DNA of 8,353 bases from CASQEL01 sp036655975. GTDB taxonomy: Bacteria > Desulfobacterota > Desulfovibrionia > Desulfovibrionales > Desulfovibrionaceae. How positions within the stretch are numbered: position 1 is the stretch's first letter; each line of letters starts with the position of its first letter. The notes under the pieces are model-generated. The model was not told the origin of the DNA. It made no database searches and saw nothing but the letters and a program-made list of their open reading frames with translations. The stretch lies in assembly GCA_036655975.1 (NCBI GenBank), contig JAVVPD010000089.1, forward strand, positions 1 through 8,353, written 5' to 3'. The position numbers and the translations under genes were made by a program. Below, one piece after another: positions 1-6,076 of the stretch.

Positions 1-5
1 GCTAT

Positions 6-36
6 AAAAAATGCACCTAATTTTACAAAGGTGCAT
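6..36 (-). terminator. Hairpin with T-tract, possible leftward terminator
   Basis: An 8-bp perfect inverted repeat (ATGCACCT at 11-18, AGGTGCAT at 29-36) encloses a 10-nt loop. On the minus strand the stem is followed directly by six T (the A run at 6-11), which is the form of a Rho-independent terminator for leftward transcription. Rightward there is no T-tract. No leftward gene is visible between here and the activase, so it may end antisense transcription or act weakly on an upstream gene outside the window. Confidence 0.4.
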
Positions 37-146
37 AATAATACTATTATTTAAGCATATTACACATTTGCACAGCTAAAGTGTCACGAATACACAACAG
101 AAGCATATTTATTCTATATCTGTAATCATTACTATTTTTTCGCCAA

Positions 147-163
147 CATGGTATTTTACCATG
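147..163. promoter_or_regulatory. Palindrome upstream of sigma-54 promoter, possible activator site
   Basis: CATGGTA-TTT-TACCATG is a perfect 7-bp inverted repeat. It lies about 25-40 bp upstream of the -24 element of the proposed sigma-54 promoter. Sigma-54 promoters need an enhancer-binding protein bound upstream, so this is a candidate operator. A 9-bp direct repeat, AAGCATATT at 53-61 and 101-109, lies further upstream and is another candidate. No regulator gene is present in the window. Confidence 0.3.
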
Positions 164-184
164 CTTCTTTAAGTATAAAGAAAA

Positions 185-201
185 AAGGCACATAACTTGC
201 T
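185..201 (+). promoter_or_regulatory. Sigma-54 (-24/-12) promoter for the activase-TRAP operon
   Basis: The sequence reads GGCAC, five bases, TTGCT. GG is at 187-188 and GC at 199-200, exactly the 12-base register of the sigma-54 consensus (TGGCAC-N5-TTGCW). The only departures are A for the leading T and A for the G after CAC. Transcription would start near 211-213, giving a leader of about 50 nt before the activase ATG at 262. No convincing sigma-70 pair was found in the same region. The promoter would drive activase, dctPQM and the DUF4125 gene. Confidence 0.6.
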
Positions 202-212
202 AACCCTTTTAC

Positions 213-224
213 GAATGGCCATTC
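213..224. promoter_or_regulatory. 12-bp perfect palindrome at the predicted transcription start
   Basis: GAATGGCCATTC is a perfect palindrome lying immediately at or after the start site expected from the sigma-54 promoter. It could be a repressor operator or chance; nothing else supports it. Confidence 0.2.
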
Positions 225-261
225 ATCTGTTTGTTTTAACTCTCAACAAAGGGTTTACGAA

Positions 262-1144
262 ATGCCACAAGCCGTTGTCTACAATATCCAACGTATGTCC
301 ACAAAGGATGGGCCGGGCTTACGCACAACAGTGTTTTTGAAAGGTTGTCCGCTTCGCTGTCCATGGTGTAGTAATCCAGAATCACAGTCTTTTGAGCCGC
401 AAGTTATGGTTTTTGAGGATCTTTGTTCCGGATGTGGGCAGTGCATGGAAGTATGCCCAGCACAGGCTGTCGTAAAGAAAGGCAACATATTTACGAGAAA
501 TAAACAACTTTGCACTGATTGTGGTGCCTGTGTGCCGCTTTGTCCCACCAAGGCCCGGGTTATGTCCGGTGAAGTTATGAATGTACACCAAGTGATGGAA
601 GTTATTCGCAAGGATGCCCTATTTTATGCCAATTCTGACGGTGGCGTAACTTTCGGTGGCGGTGAACCCACGGCAAGCGGGGATTTTTTACTCGAACTGC
701 TACACATGTGTAAGGAGGAAGGCTACCACACCTGCGTAGATACCTGCGGATTCTGCTCACCCAATCAGTTCGCTAAAGTTATTAATCTCGCTGATTTATT
801 TCTCTTTGACTGTAAGCATATGGATCCAAAGCACCATACGACGCTGACGGGAAAGGATAATNNNNNNNNNNCGTGCCGCGCTTGCATCCAAAGCACAGGT
901 TCGTATTCGTGTTCCCCTCATGCCAAACTTGAATGATTCAGCTGAAAATATCCGCGCTATGGCGAATTTTTTGGAACCATTCCGTGTGCATGAGGTAGAA
1001 GTCATGCCGTATCACGCTTTTGGCAAAAGTAAAATTTCAGCTTTGCACAGGGAACAGCCGTCTATCCAAGCCTACACGGCTGAGCAATTGAGTCATGTTT
1101 TGGCAAGATTTACAGACTGTGGCTTAAAAGCTGTAATTGTATAA
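262..1144 (+). CDS. Glycyl radical enzyme activating enzyme (radical SAM), interrupted by N gap
   Basis: Radical SAM activase that uses S-adenosylmethionine to place the glycyl radical on a partner GRE, presumably the one encoded at 6077-8353. The N-terminus shows DGPGLRT and the cluster motif C29-x3-C33-x2-C36 (CPLRCPWC). Next comes a two-cluster ferredoxin insert, C55-x2-C58-x2-C61-x3-C65-P and C84-x2-C87-x2-C90-x3-C94-P, typical of activases of non-PFL GREs. The SAM-binding glycine motif is GGGEP (132-136) and TCVDTCG follows at 157-163. The start is supported by AAAGGG 8 nt upstream. Ten Ns at 862-871 follow residue 200 (GKDN). After them the frame is offset by one, yet continues with RIRVPLMP and a normal C-terminus to the TAA at 1142-1144. 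Family alignment from memory suggests about 6-7 codons are missing, so 10 N is a placeholder rather than a true frameshift. First gene of the operon; dctP starts 56 nt later. Confidence 0.93.
862..871. other. Assembly gap (10 Ns) inside the activase gene
   Basis: A run of ten N. The reading frame before it (last codon 859-861) and after it (first codon 872-874) differ by one base, so the real missing length must be a multiple of three if the gene is intact. The missing part falls between the GKDN segment and the RIRVPLMP strand of the radical SAM domain. Confidence 0.98.
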
Positions 1145-1200
1145 TATATAGATAGAGAAATAACGCAAAATACGTGTAACCACAATCAAGGGAGACTTCA

Positions 1201-2451
1201 ATGAAATCCGAAGTACAAACAGAGGGAATGCAAACTGTTGACGGAAAGAAGGACAAACTTGCTAACGCATTGGAAGCACACGCTGTTTCACGACGAAATT
1301 TTTTAAAAACCAGTATTGCCAGCACAGCCGCCCTTTCAATAGGGCCTTTCTTCCTCCGCAATGTTTCTGCTGCCGAAAACCCCCACATAAAAGATTGGCA
1401 AGTCGCCCCCCAGCGCAAGGAATTTAACAAAGACGCCATTACCCTAAAGTGTGCCTGTTATTACCCCAATGCCGGTGATATTGGCAGTGGTATTCACTGG
1501 GAAACATTTAACTTTCTAGAAAATGAATTCAATGGTCGCCTAAAATTTGAAAGATATTTCGGTCAGTCCTTGCACAGCCTCACAGACGGATTCAAGGCCC
1601 TGCGGGCGGGGCTTTCCCACATTGCCCAAGCCTATCCCCTTAATAATCAAGGGGCTTTTGACCTCTGCATGGGCGACGGTTTGCCCTTCCTGTACAACAA
1701 CGTGGCTGTTGCCACACAAACCATGGAATCCATGTACCCTAAGTGGTTTAAATCGGAATTTGAGCATCAGGGCATTTATCTTGGTTGGATTCCCTTTTTT
1801 GATGTTCAGGCCATTATCTGCAAAAAGCCCATCCGTAAGATGGAAGATTTGAAGGGGCAAAGAATTATGGGATTTGGTGGCGCGGTGCTGCGCGATACCT
1901 TGATCGCACTGGGGGCCACGCCGGTTTTCACCTCCGCGCCGGATACCTTTATTGCCTTGCAACGTGGTGTCGTTGACGGTGTTGCATGGGCGGCGGGCAG
2001 CATCATTCCATGGCGTTTCCATGAGGTAGCAAAATACCTCACCATCACCGGTCTGAGCTGTACGGCCATCAATTACGGCATAAACAAAGAAAAATTTGAT
2101 AGTTTCACGCCGGACTTCCAAAAAGAGCTGTATTACAAAATGCGTTTAGCCGGCAATCATATGTCGGAAGGGTACACCAAGTTGGAAGACCGTGGGCATA
2201 AAGAATTACACGAAAAGGGCGTGGAAATTATCACACTGGCGCCCGATGAAAAGGCCCGCTGGCACGAAGTTGGCGATACCATTTGGGAAAAATTCATCGC
2301 CATGAACGAAAAAAAGGGCTTTAAGGCCAGAGAATTTGCCATAGATTTTAAAGCTACGGCTGCCAAGTACAACGCTATGTCCATCCCAGAGCTACGCTCC
2401 TACGTGCAAGATCCAAAGAATATGGTTCACGGTATTATTGACGGTTTTTAG
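1201..2451 (+). CDS. dctP: TRAP transporter substrate-binding protein, DctP family, Tat-exported
   Basis: Periplasmic solute-binding component of a tripartite ATP-independent periplasmic (TRAP) importer, delivering an organic anion to DctQM. It has 416 residues. An unusually long N-region precedes a twin-arginine signal, SRRNFLK at 30-36, then a hydrophobic stretch and a likely cleavage after SAA (about 58). The DctP fold follows, with EDLKG at 215-219, ALGATPV near 236-242 and the family hallmark ALQRGVVDG at 252-260. Usual DctP proteins carry a ligand-binding Arg in the segment after LKG (pattern KxR); here the aligned residue seems to be Met223 (GQRIM), with Arg221 two places earlier, so the ligand contact may be atypical. 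GGAG six nt before the ATG at 1201 supports this start; Met10 is an alternative. Substrate unknown: dicarboxylate, sulfonate or aromatic acid are possible. Confidence 0.93.
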   Translation: MKSEVQTEGMQTVDGKKDKLANALEAHAVSRRNFLKTSIASTAALSIGPFFLRNVSAAENPHIKDWQVAPQRKEFNKDAITLKCACYYPNAGDIGSGIHWETFNFLENEFNGRLKFERYFGQSLHSLTDGFKALRAGLSHIAQAYPLNNQGAFDLCMGDGLPFLYNNVAVATQTMESMYPKWFKSEFEHQGIYLGWIPFFDVQAIICKKPIRKMEDLKGQRIMGFGGAVLRDTLIALGATPVFTSAPDTFIALQRGVVDGVAWAAGSIIPWRFHEVAKYLTITGLSCTAINYGINKEKFDSFTPDFQKELYYKMRLAGNHMSEGYTKLEDRGHKELHEKGVEIITLAPDEKARWHEVGDTIWEKFIAMNEKKGFKAREFAIDFKATAAKYNAMSIPELRSYVQDPKNMVHGIIDGF

Positions 2452-2481
2452 GCCGTTTTTTTATTCCGCGTTATTGCACCG

Positions 2482-2517
2482 GCATAGCCGCTTACGGTAC
2501 GTCACAAGCGGCTATGC
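2482..2517 (+). promoter_or_regulatory. Intercistronic hairpin between dctP and dctQ
   Basis: GCATAGCCGCTT (2482-2493) and AAGCGGCTATGC (2506-2517) form a perfect 12-bp stem with a 12-nt loop. No T-tract follows, so it is probably not a full terminator. Position fits a 3'-protecting or processing hairpin that would let the binding-protein mRNA outlast the membrane-subunit mRNA. The possible dctQ start at 2514 lies inside the 3' arm, which argues for the later start at 2553. Confidence 0.5.
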
Positions 2518-2552
2518 TTGAGCTGACTTTCCACGAAAGCATGGAGTTATTT

Positions 2553-3125
2553 ATGTATGACGGTATAAGTATTCCTGGTGTCGAATTGGCTGAAGAAATT
2601 CACCTCCAACGTGAGGTTGCCCGGTCGCCTTTTGTCCGCTTCATTAATAAGCTTTCAGATATAAGTTCCGGCGTGAGCACCTATCTTGTGTACCCAGCGA
2701 TTCTCCTGGTTATCATTGTTGATGTTATCGGACGAAACTTTTTCCTCACGCCACTTTCTTGGGCCACGGAAGGCAGCAGTCTTTTCCTTATCGCGGCTAT
2801 TTTTCTTGCCGTTGGCAGGGTAGAATTGGAGCACGACCATATCATTCTTGATATTTTGTACGCGCACTATTCCCCCCAAACAAAAATGAAGTGCGATATC
2901 TTCACCAGATCGTTAGCGGCCCTGTGGATGACTGGGGCAACTATCCGTAGTGCTATAGAAATTCCCACCTCCATCGTCCTGCGCGAAAGCGGACAGGATT
3001 TCCGTTACCCCTACTGGCCTTTACGGGTTCTCATGACCATTGGCTTCCTCGTCCTGACCCTCTGCCTGATTGCGAACATTGTGATTGCCGTTAAAGACCT
3101 ACGTGAGGAGAAAAAAAATGGGTGA
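2553..3125 (+). CDS. dctQ: TRAP transporter small permease subunit, DctQ family
   Basis: Small integral-membrane subunit that pairs with DctM. From the chosen start it is 190 residues with four hydrophobic segments at about 43-60, 74-88, 120-137 and 157-180, the usual DctQ layout. A family-like W-x2-E (W70, E73) precedes the second segment and a charged HDH turn follows it. ATG 2553 is preferred because GGAG (2543-2546) sits exactly 6 nt upstream; the longer frame from 2514 starts inside a stable hairpin and has no ribosome-binding site. The 3' end overlaps dctM by 8 nt (3118-3125), so the two are probably translationally coupled. Confidence 0.9.
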   Translation: MYDGISIPGVELAEEIHLQREVARSPFVRFINKLSDISSGVSTYLVYPAILLVIIVDVIGRNFFLTPLSWATEGSSLFLIAAIFLAVGRVELEHDHIILDILYAHYSPQTKMKCDIFTRSLAALWMTGATIRSAIEIPTSIVLRESGQDFRYPYWPLRVLMTIGFLVLTLCLIANIVIAVKDLREEKKNG

Positions 3126-4411
3126 AATGTATATGCTTGGATATGGCGGCATTACCGTCATGCTGATTTTATGTGTGGTGGGCATGCCTATGGCCTACGC
3201 CATGTGTACTGTTGCCAGTATTGGTCTGTGTTTTACCCTTGGCCCTGTCAACGCGGCTACGCAAACAATGCTTATTGCATGGGAACAGGGCAGTAACTTT
3301 TCCCTGATGAGCGTCCCCTTATTTATTTTTATGGGAGCCATTGCCTATCATACAGAAATTGTATCAGACCTTTTTGACGCAAATCAAAAGTGGATAGGCT
3401 TTTTACCCGGTGGTCTTGCTGCGGCGGGTGTTTTGGCAGGGGCCGCCTTCGGCGCGGTGACAGGTTCCACAGCCGCAGCCTCCGCCACCATGGCCTCCAC
3501 CGTCATACCGGAGTTGGAAAAATATAATTATGACCCAGAATTGTCTGCCGGGTCAGTCGCCGCTTCAGGCGGGCTGGCGGCAGTTATTCCCCCCAGTGTA
3601 TTCCTTATTATTTTTGCCGTGCTTACAGACCAGTCCATCGGCGAACTCTTCATCGCGTCCTTTACTCCCGGCATTATGATAACGGCATTGTTCACCATGT
3701 ATATCCTGATTCGCTGTGCGATCAATCCCCAATTGGGGCCTCGTGGTCCTCAGTACACATGGGGGGATCGCATCCGCTGTCTGCCCGCCGCCCTGCCCAT
3801 TATTGTTGTATTTATGATCGTTCTCGGGGGTATTTATTGTGGGATTGCCACACCTACAGAAGCGGCAGCCATGGGCGTTGTCGGGGTTATGTTGATTGCC
3901 GCGTGTATGCGTCGGCTCACCCGCAGTCGGGTTATACCAGCCTTCGTGGAGGGCACAAAGTTAAGTGCGGCTATTTTCTTTCTGTTCATCGGTGGCTGGC
4001 TTATGGCACGTTTTCTGATTACCACAGGCGCCACCCACCACATGGTGAATCTATTTTTAGGCCCTTATCTTCATGATGTTCATACTCTTTTTAATATTGG
4101 GCTGCATTCTGGAATCCACGTCTATCTTAATTTTGACCATGCCCTTTATGTTCCCCATTACCCAACAATACGGCGTTGACCCCATCTGGTTCGGCGTGTT
4201 CGTAACAGTAATGATGGTGCTTGCGGGAATCTCACCACCGGTAGGGCTGAATGTCTTTATTGTACACGGGATTTGCCCGCATATTTCTGTCAAAAAAATA
4301 TATCGAGGATCCTTTCCTTTCCTGCTGATGTTGGTTATTTCTGTAATTCTCATGACAATATTCCCAGAAGTAGTCACCTATCTCCCACGGTTAATGATGC
4401 CATCCTCATAG
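3118..4411 (+). CDS. dctM: TRAP transporter large permease subunit, DctM family (apparent frameshift)
   Basis: Large membrane subunit that carries the substrate in, coupled to an ion gradient. The start ATG 3118 has GGAG 8 nt upstream and overlaps dctQ. The N-terminal part shows repeated hydrophobic helices, GSTAA at 116-120, IPPS at 157-160 and ATPTEAAAMG, all DctM hallmarks. The first frame stays in family sequence to about residue 315 (HHMVNLFLGP), then runs out of homology and stops at 4179. The rest of DctM (MMFILFLILG, later GISPPVGLN) continues in the next frame, open from 4061 to the TAG at 4409-4411. One extra base within about 4062-4070, for example in the CCC or TT run, explains this. 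Joined length is about 430 residues, normal for DctM. It may be a sequencing error or a real inactivation; intact neighbours favour error. Confidence 0.88.
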
Positions 4412-4437
4412 AGGATCTTCCCAATACCTTATTTATA

Positions 4438-4464
4438 GCGGGTGCTGCTTGGGGCGGCACCCGC
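4438..4464 (+). promoter_or_regulatory. Intergenic hairpin between dctM and the DUF4125 gene
   Basis: GCGGGTGC (4438-4445) pairs with GCACCCGC (4457-4464) across an 11-nt loop, an 8-bp GC-rich stem. No T-tract follows. It could partly attenuate transcription or protect the upstream message. The DUF4125 gene begins 44 nt later with its own strong ribosome-binding site. Confidence 0.35.
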
Positions 4465-4508
4465 CCTTACGATTCTCACCATGAGCAAAAATTTAGGAGG
4501 GAGTGAAC

Positions 4509-5102
4509 ATGAAGACAGTGCAAGAACAAATCGTCAACATAGAATGGGAGATGTTTTCACAAGTACACAATGCCGACGGGCCGATGGGTTGTCAAACTGA
4601 TCGCACTACTTTTAAAGTTATGCGTTCCAGTCAAGCAGAAAGCTGGCCCCAAAATGTCTTGGAGAGTTGGCTCCATGACCTTGAAACAGCAAAGTGCGAG
4701 GGCCGAAATCTCATGAGCGAAAAATACGCGTGGATGATGGAAAGCACTTTCCCCGAGGAATTTAGTCGGCTCGCCGGCAGCCTCCCGGCGGTAGACAGCA
4801 CAACACTGAGCTTGATTGAAGATATTGTGCATGCCCATGTGGCCTGGAAGCTGGAAATAGCGCAAAAATACCCGCGTTTGAACGAAAAGGGCAGACCCGT
4901 GCGTAGTTGCGAAGATGGCCCTTGGATCACGTCCTTTGAGACCTACCTCCGGGGAGAATTAAAAACCTATTCGCCTGAAACCGTACGTCGCTTACACCAC
5001 CATGTGCAGAATCTGCAAGCCCGTGGGGAAAATGCAGCGGAAACCACCCTACAAAATCAGGTGCGGCACTACGGCTACGCATCGCTTGACGCAGTAGAAT
5101 AA
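4509..5102 (+). CDS. DUF4125 family protein, function unknown
   Basis: A 197-residue soluble protein with no signal peptide or membrane segment. It resembles the DUF4125 family as I remember it: an opening with IVNIEWEMF (8-16), a Cys-containing GCQTDRTTFKVMRSSQ stretch (27-42), EGRNLMSEKYAWMME (64-78), GRPVRSCEDG (128-137) and TSFETYLRGEL-TYS (141-154). The family has no established biochemical role. Its place at the end of an operon with a GRE activase and a TRAP importer, facing the GRE gene, suggests a part in the same anaerobic pathway; this is inference. The start is ATG 4509 because AGGAGG (4495-4500) lies 8 nt upstream; the in-frame GTG at 4503 is too close to that site. The TAA at 5100-5102 is followed within 5 nt by a terminator hairpin. 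Confidence 0.85.
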   Translation: MKTVQEQIVNIEWEMFSQVHNADGPMGCQTDRTTFKVMRSSQAESWPQNVLESWLHDLETAKCEGRNLMSEKYAWMMESTFPEEFSRLAGSLPAVDSTTLSLIEDIVHAHVAWKLEIAQKYPRLNEKGRPVRSCEDGPWITSFETYLRGELKTYSPETVRRLHHHVQNLQARGENAAETTLQNQVRHYGYASLDAVE

Positions 5103-5106
5103 GCGC

Positions 5107-5149
5107 AAAAAAGCCAGAGGACATTTTGGATACGAAATGCCCTCTGGCT
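5107..5149. terminator. Bidirectional Rho-independent terminator between convergent operons
   Basis: AGCCAGAGG-A-CATTT (5112-5125) pairs with AAATG-C-CCTCTGGCT (5135-5149), a 14-bp stem with one A/C mismatch. The minus strand has six T directly after the stem (5112-5107), so it is a strong terminator for the leftward GRE/selenoprotein operon. Rightward, a weaker TTTT follows after ACGGC (5155-5158), so it can also end the activase-TRAP-DUF4125 operon. Confidence 0.8.
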
Positions 5150-5225
5150 ACGGCTTTTACGCAGGCGGTACGTAATTTGCCGTTATTCTAAAGCATTTTT
5201 GATTATTGTTGAGGTCGACATCAGT

Positions 5226-5377
5226 TAGAGCATTTCAACTTTGAAATGCGATAACAAGGCTGCGTGAGCAGCCTTGCGCCACGAAGCCGCAAGCGCAATT
5301 TATTTGCGCTGTTATGCGGCGAAGTGGGCGTGCCTTACACTTTGAAACGCATAGCGTTTCAAAGTTAATCTGCTCTA
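5226..5377. repeat. 152-bp foldback element with terminal inverted repeats (MITE-like)
   Basis: The ends read TAGAGCA (5226-5232) and TGCTCTA (5371-5377), and the inverted match resumes four bases further in with AACTTTGAAA. Inside are nested hairpins: GCATTTCAA/TTGAAATGC, AAGGCTGC/GCAGCCTT, a compound stem with GCCGC-A-AGCGCAA and TTGCGCT-GTTAT-GCGGC, and ACTTTGAAACGC-ATA-GCGTTTCAAAGT. There is no open frame. If the outer TA is a target duplication, the unit would be a non-autonomous TA-targeting element; a REP-like repeat is the alternative. It sits 12 bp beyond the second selenoprotein gene and before the terminator. Confidence 0.6.
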
Positions 5378-5389
5378 GGAGAAAAGGGC

Positions 5390-5674
5390 TCATGAAACAA
5401 CGTCCACCGTGGGAACATTACTTTCGTCCAAACTCACGGAGAAATTTTCACCGTATTGTTCAGCAAGATCCTCATTGATAACAAAAGGCAATGATTGGGC
5501 CTCGCCTGTCACATCTTCATCTTCCCGGGTATCTATGCTCAACCTGAGCACCATTTGACTTTTTCAGGGAGGGCCGACTTTGGCTTCACGTATACGCACA
5601 ACGGCGTCTTCCCCTTCTTCTTTCAGGAGCACAGTCAATCGTTGGGTTGCTGCATCAGTCATCGAAATATTCAT
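5390..5674 (-). CDS. HesB/IscA-like selenoprotein, distal copy (UGA at codon 37)
   Basis: Small A-type iron-sulfur-carrier-like protein of 94 residues if the UGA at 5566-5564 is read as selenocysteine (U37). The reading is MNISMTDAATQRL to VRIREAKVGPP, then U, then KSQMVLRLSID, LPFVIN and AEQYG, ending at TGA 5392-5390. The fold signature is the RIRE strand, the redox residue before KS, and the LRLSID strand followed by an acidic run. The C-terminal CxC of classical IscA is absent, so U37 is the only candidate metal or redox ligand. The start is supported by GAGGA 5 nt upstream. It is about 64% identical (60/94) to the neighbouring copy, which has UGA at the same codon. HesB-like proteins are a recognised prokaryotic selenoprotein family. 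Read as ordinary stop codons, both genes would look like pseudogenes and be missed. The 48-nt spacing suggests co-transcription with the upstream copy. Confidence 0.82.
5536..5566 (-). promoter_or_regulatory. Bacterial SECIS-like hairpin of the distal selenoprotein gene
   Basis: Thirteen nt after the UGA (5566-5564), TGCTC and GAGCA form a 5-bp stem (5550-5546 with 5540-5536) closed by the loop AGGTT. The closeness to UGA and the G-containing apical loop fit the SelB-binding SECIS of bacteria. The stem and loop are identical in the neighbouring copy. Confidence 0.7.
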
Positions 5675-5722
5675 TATATCCTCGTTATATTGCTAGTGTC
5701 AGAACCATCCTATAGAGCTTGT

Positions 5723-6007
5723 CTACAGAAGCACCGCCACCACAGGCATGTTATGTGCGTCCAGAATAACGGAAAATTTGTTCCCGTATTGCGCGGCAAG
5801 GTCTGTGTTGATCACAAAGGGCAGAGCCTGTGCTGTCCCTTCGGTATCTTCTTCTTCGCGTTCGTCAATGCTCAACCTGAGCACAATTTTACTTTTTCAG
5901 CCATCACCTATTTTGCTTTCGCGTATGCGAATGACAGCATCGCCCCCTTCTTCTTCCAAAAGAAACTTGAGCCTTGTGGCTGCGGCGGTGCTCATGACGA
6001 TGTTCAT
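5723..6007 (-). CDS. HesB/IscA-like selenoprotein, GRE-proximal copy (UGA at codon 37)
   Basis: Second 94-residue HesB/IscA-like protein, with UGA at 5899-5897 as codon 37. It reads MNIVMSTAAATRL, IRIRESKIGDG, U, KSKIVLRLSID, an acidic run, LPFVIN, AAQYG and MPVVAVLL, ending at TAG 5725-5723. Length, UGA position and flanking KS are identical to the distal copy, while the two residues before U differ (DG versus PP). AGAGG lies 5 nt before the ATG at 6007; ATG 5995 is an alternative start. The gene begins 69 bp after the GRE stop on the same strand, so it is probably part of the GRE operon. A-type proteins carry or deliver Fe-S clusters; a role in cluster supply or redox protection of the GRE/activase pair is inference. 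Alternative: decayed Cys gene, but the open downstream frame and conserved SECIS in both copies argue against it. Confidence 0.85.
5869..5899 (-). promoter_or_regulatory. Bacterial SECIS-like hairpin of the proximal selenoprotein gene
   Basis: After the UGA (5899-5897) and 13 nt, TGCTC (5883-5879) pairs with GAGCA (5873-5869) across the loop AGGTT. The segment from the UGA through the hairpin differs from the distal copy at only two bases, both in the spacer between UGA and stem, a much higher match than the rest of the genes. Confidence 0.7.
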
Positions 6008-6025
6008 TGGAGCCTCTTTACGTGT

Positions 6026-6058
6026 GGCGCCAGCCCCACGGGTGGAGGGGCTGACACC
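6026..6058 (-). promoter_or_regulatory. Hairpin between the GRE gene and the selenoprotein genes
   Basis: On the minus strand GGTGTCAGCCCC pairs with GGGGCTGGCGCC around a 9-nt loop. The 12-bp stem is complete as minus-strand RNA through two G-U pairs, whereas on the plus strand those positions are C/A mismatches. This suggests it acts in the leftward transcript. No T-tract follows, so it is more likely a stabilising or processing element, or partial attenuator, than a full terminator. Confidence 0.45.
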
Positions 6059-6076
6059 GATTAGAGGGTAATGTTA

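Noticed and set aside
202..255. AACCCTTT (202-209) pairing with AAAGGGTT (248-255) to hide the activase ribosome-binding site
   Set aside because: If the sigma-54 promoter is right, transcription starts near 211-213 and the first arm is not in the RNA.
862..1144. Separate short gene starting at 920
   Set aside because: It is the C-terminal part of the activase; the frame extends back to the N gap at 872 with family sequence.
2441..2463. ACGG/CCGT followed by seven T just after dctP as a terminator
   Set aside because: The stem is only 4 bp and overlaps the stop codon; the genes on either side belong to one transporter.
5390..6007. Interpretation of the two small genes as pseudogenes broken by stop codons
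   Set aside because: Both copies carry UGA at the same codon in the Cys position, both stay open and conserved afterwards, and both have the same SECIS-like hairpin. Decay would not produce this twice.
5495..6071. Open frames on the plus strand (5495-6064 and 5748-6071) that could be called as proteins
   Set aside because: They are antisense to the two UGA-containing HesB-like genes, have no ribosome-binding site or family resemblance, and appear only because the real genes contain UGA.
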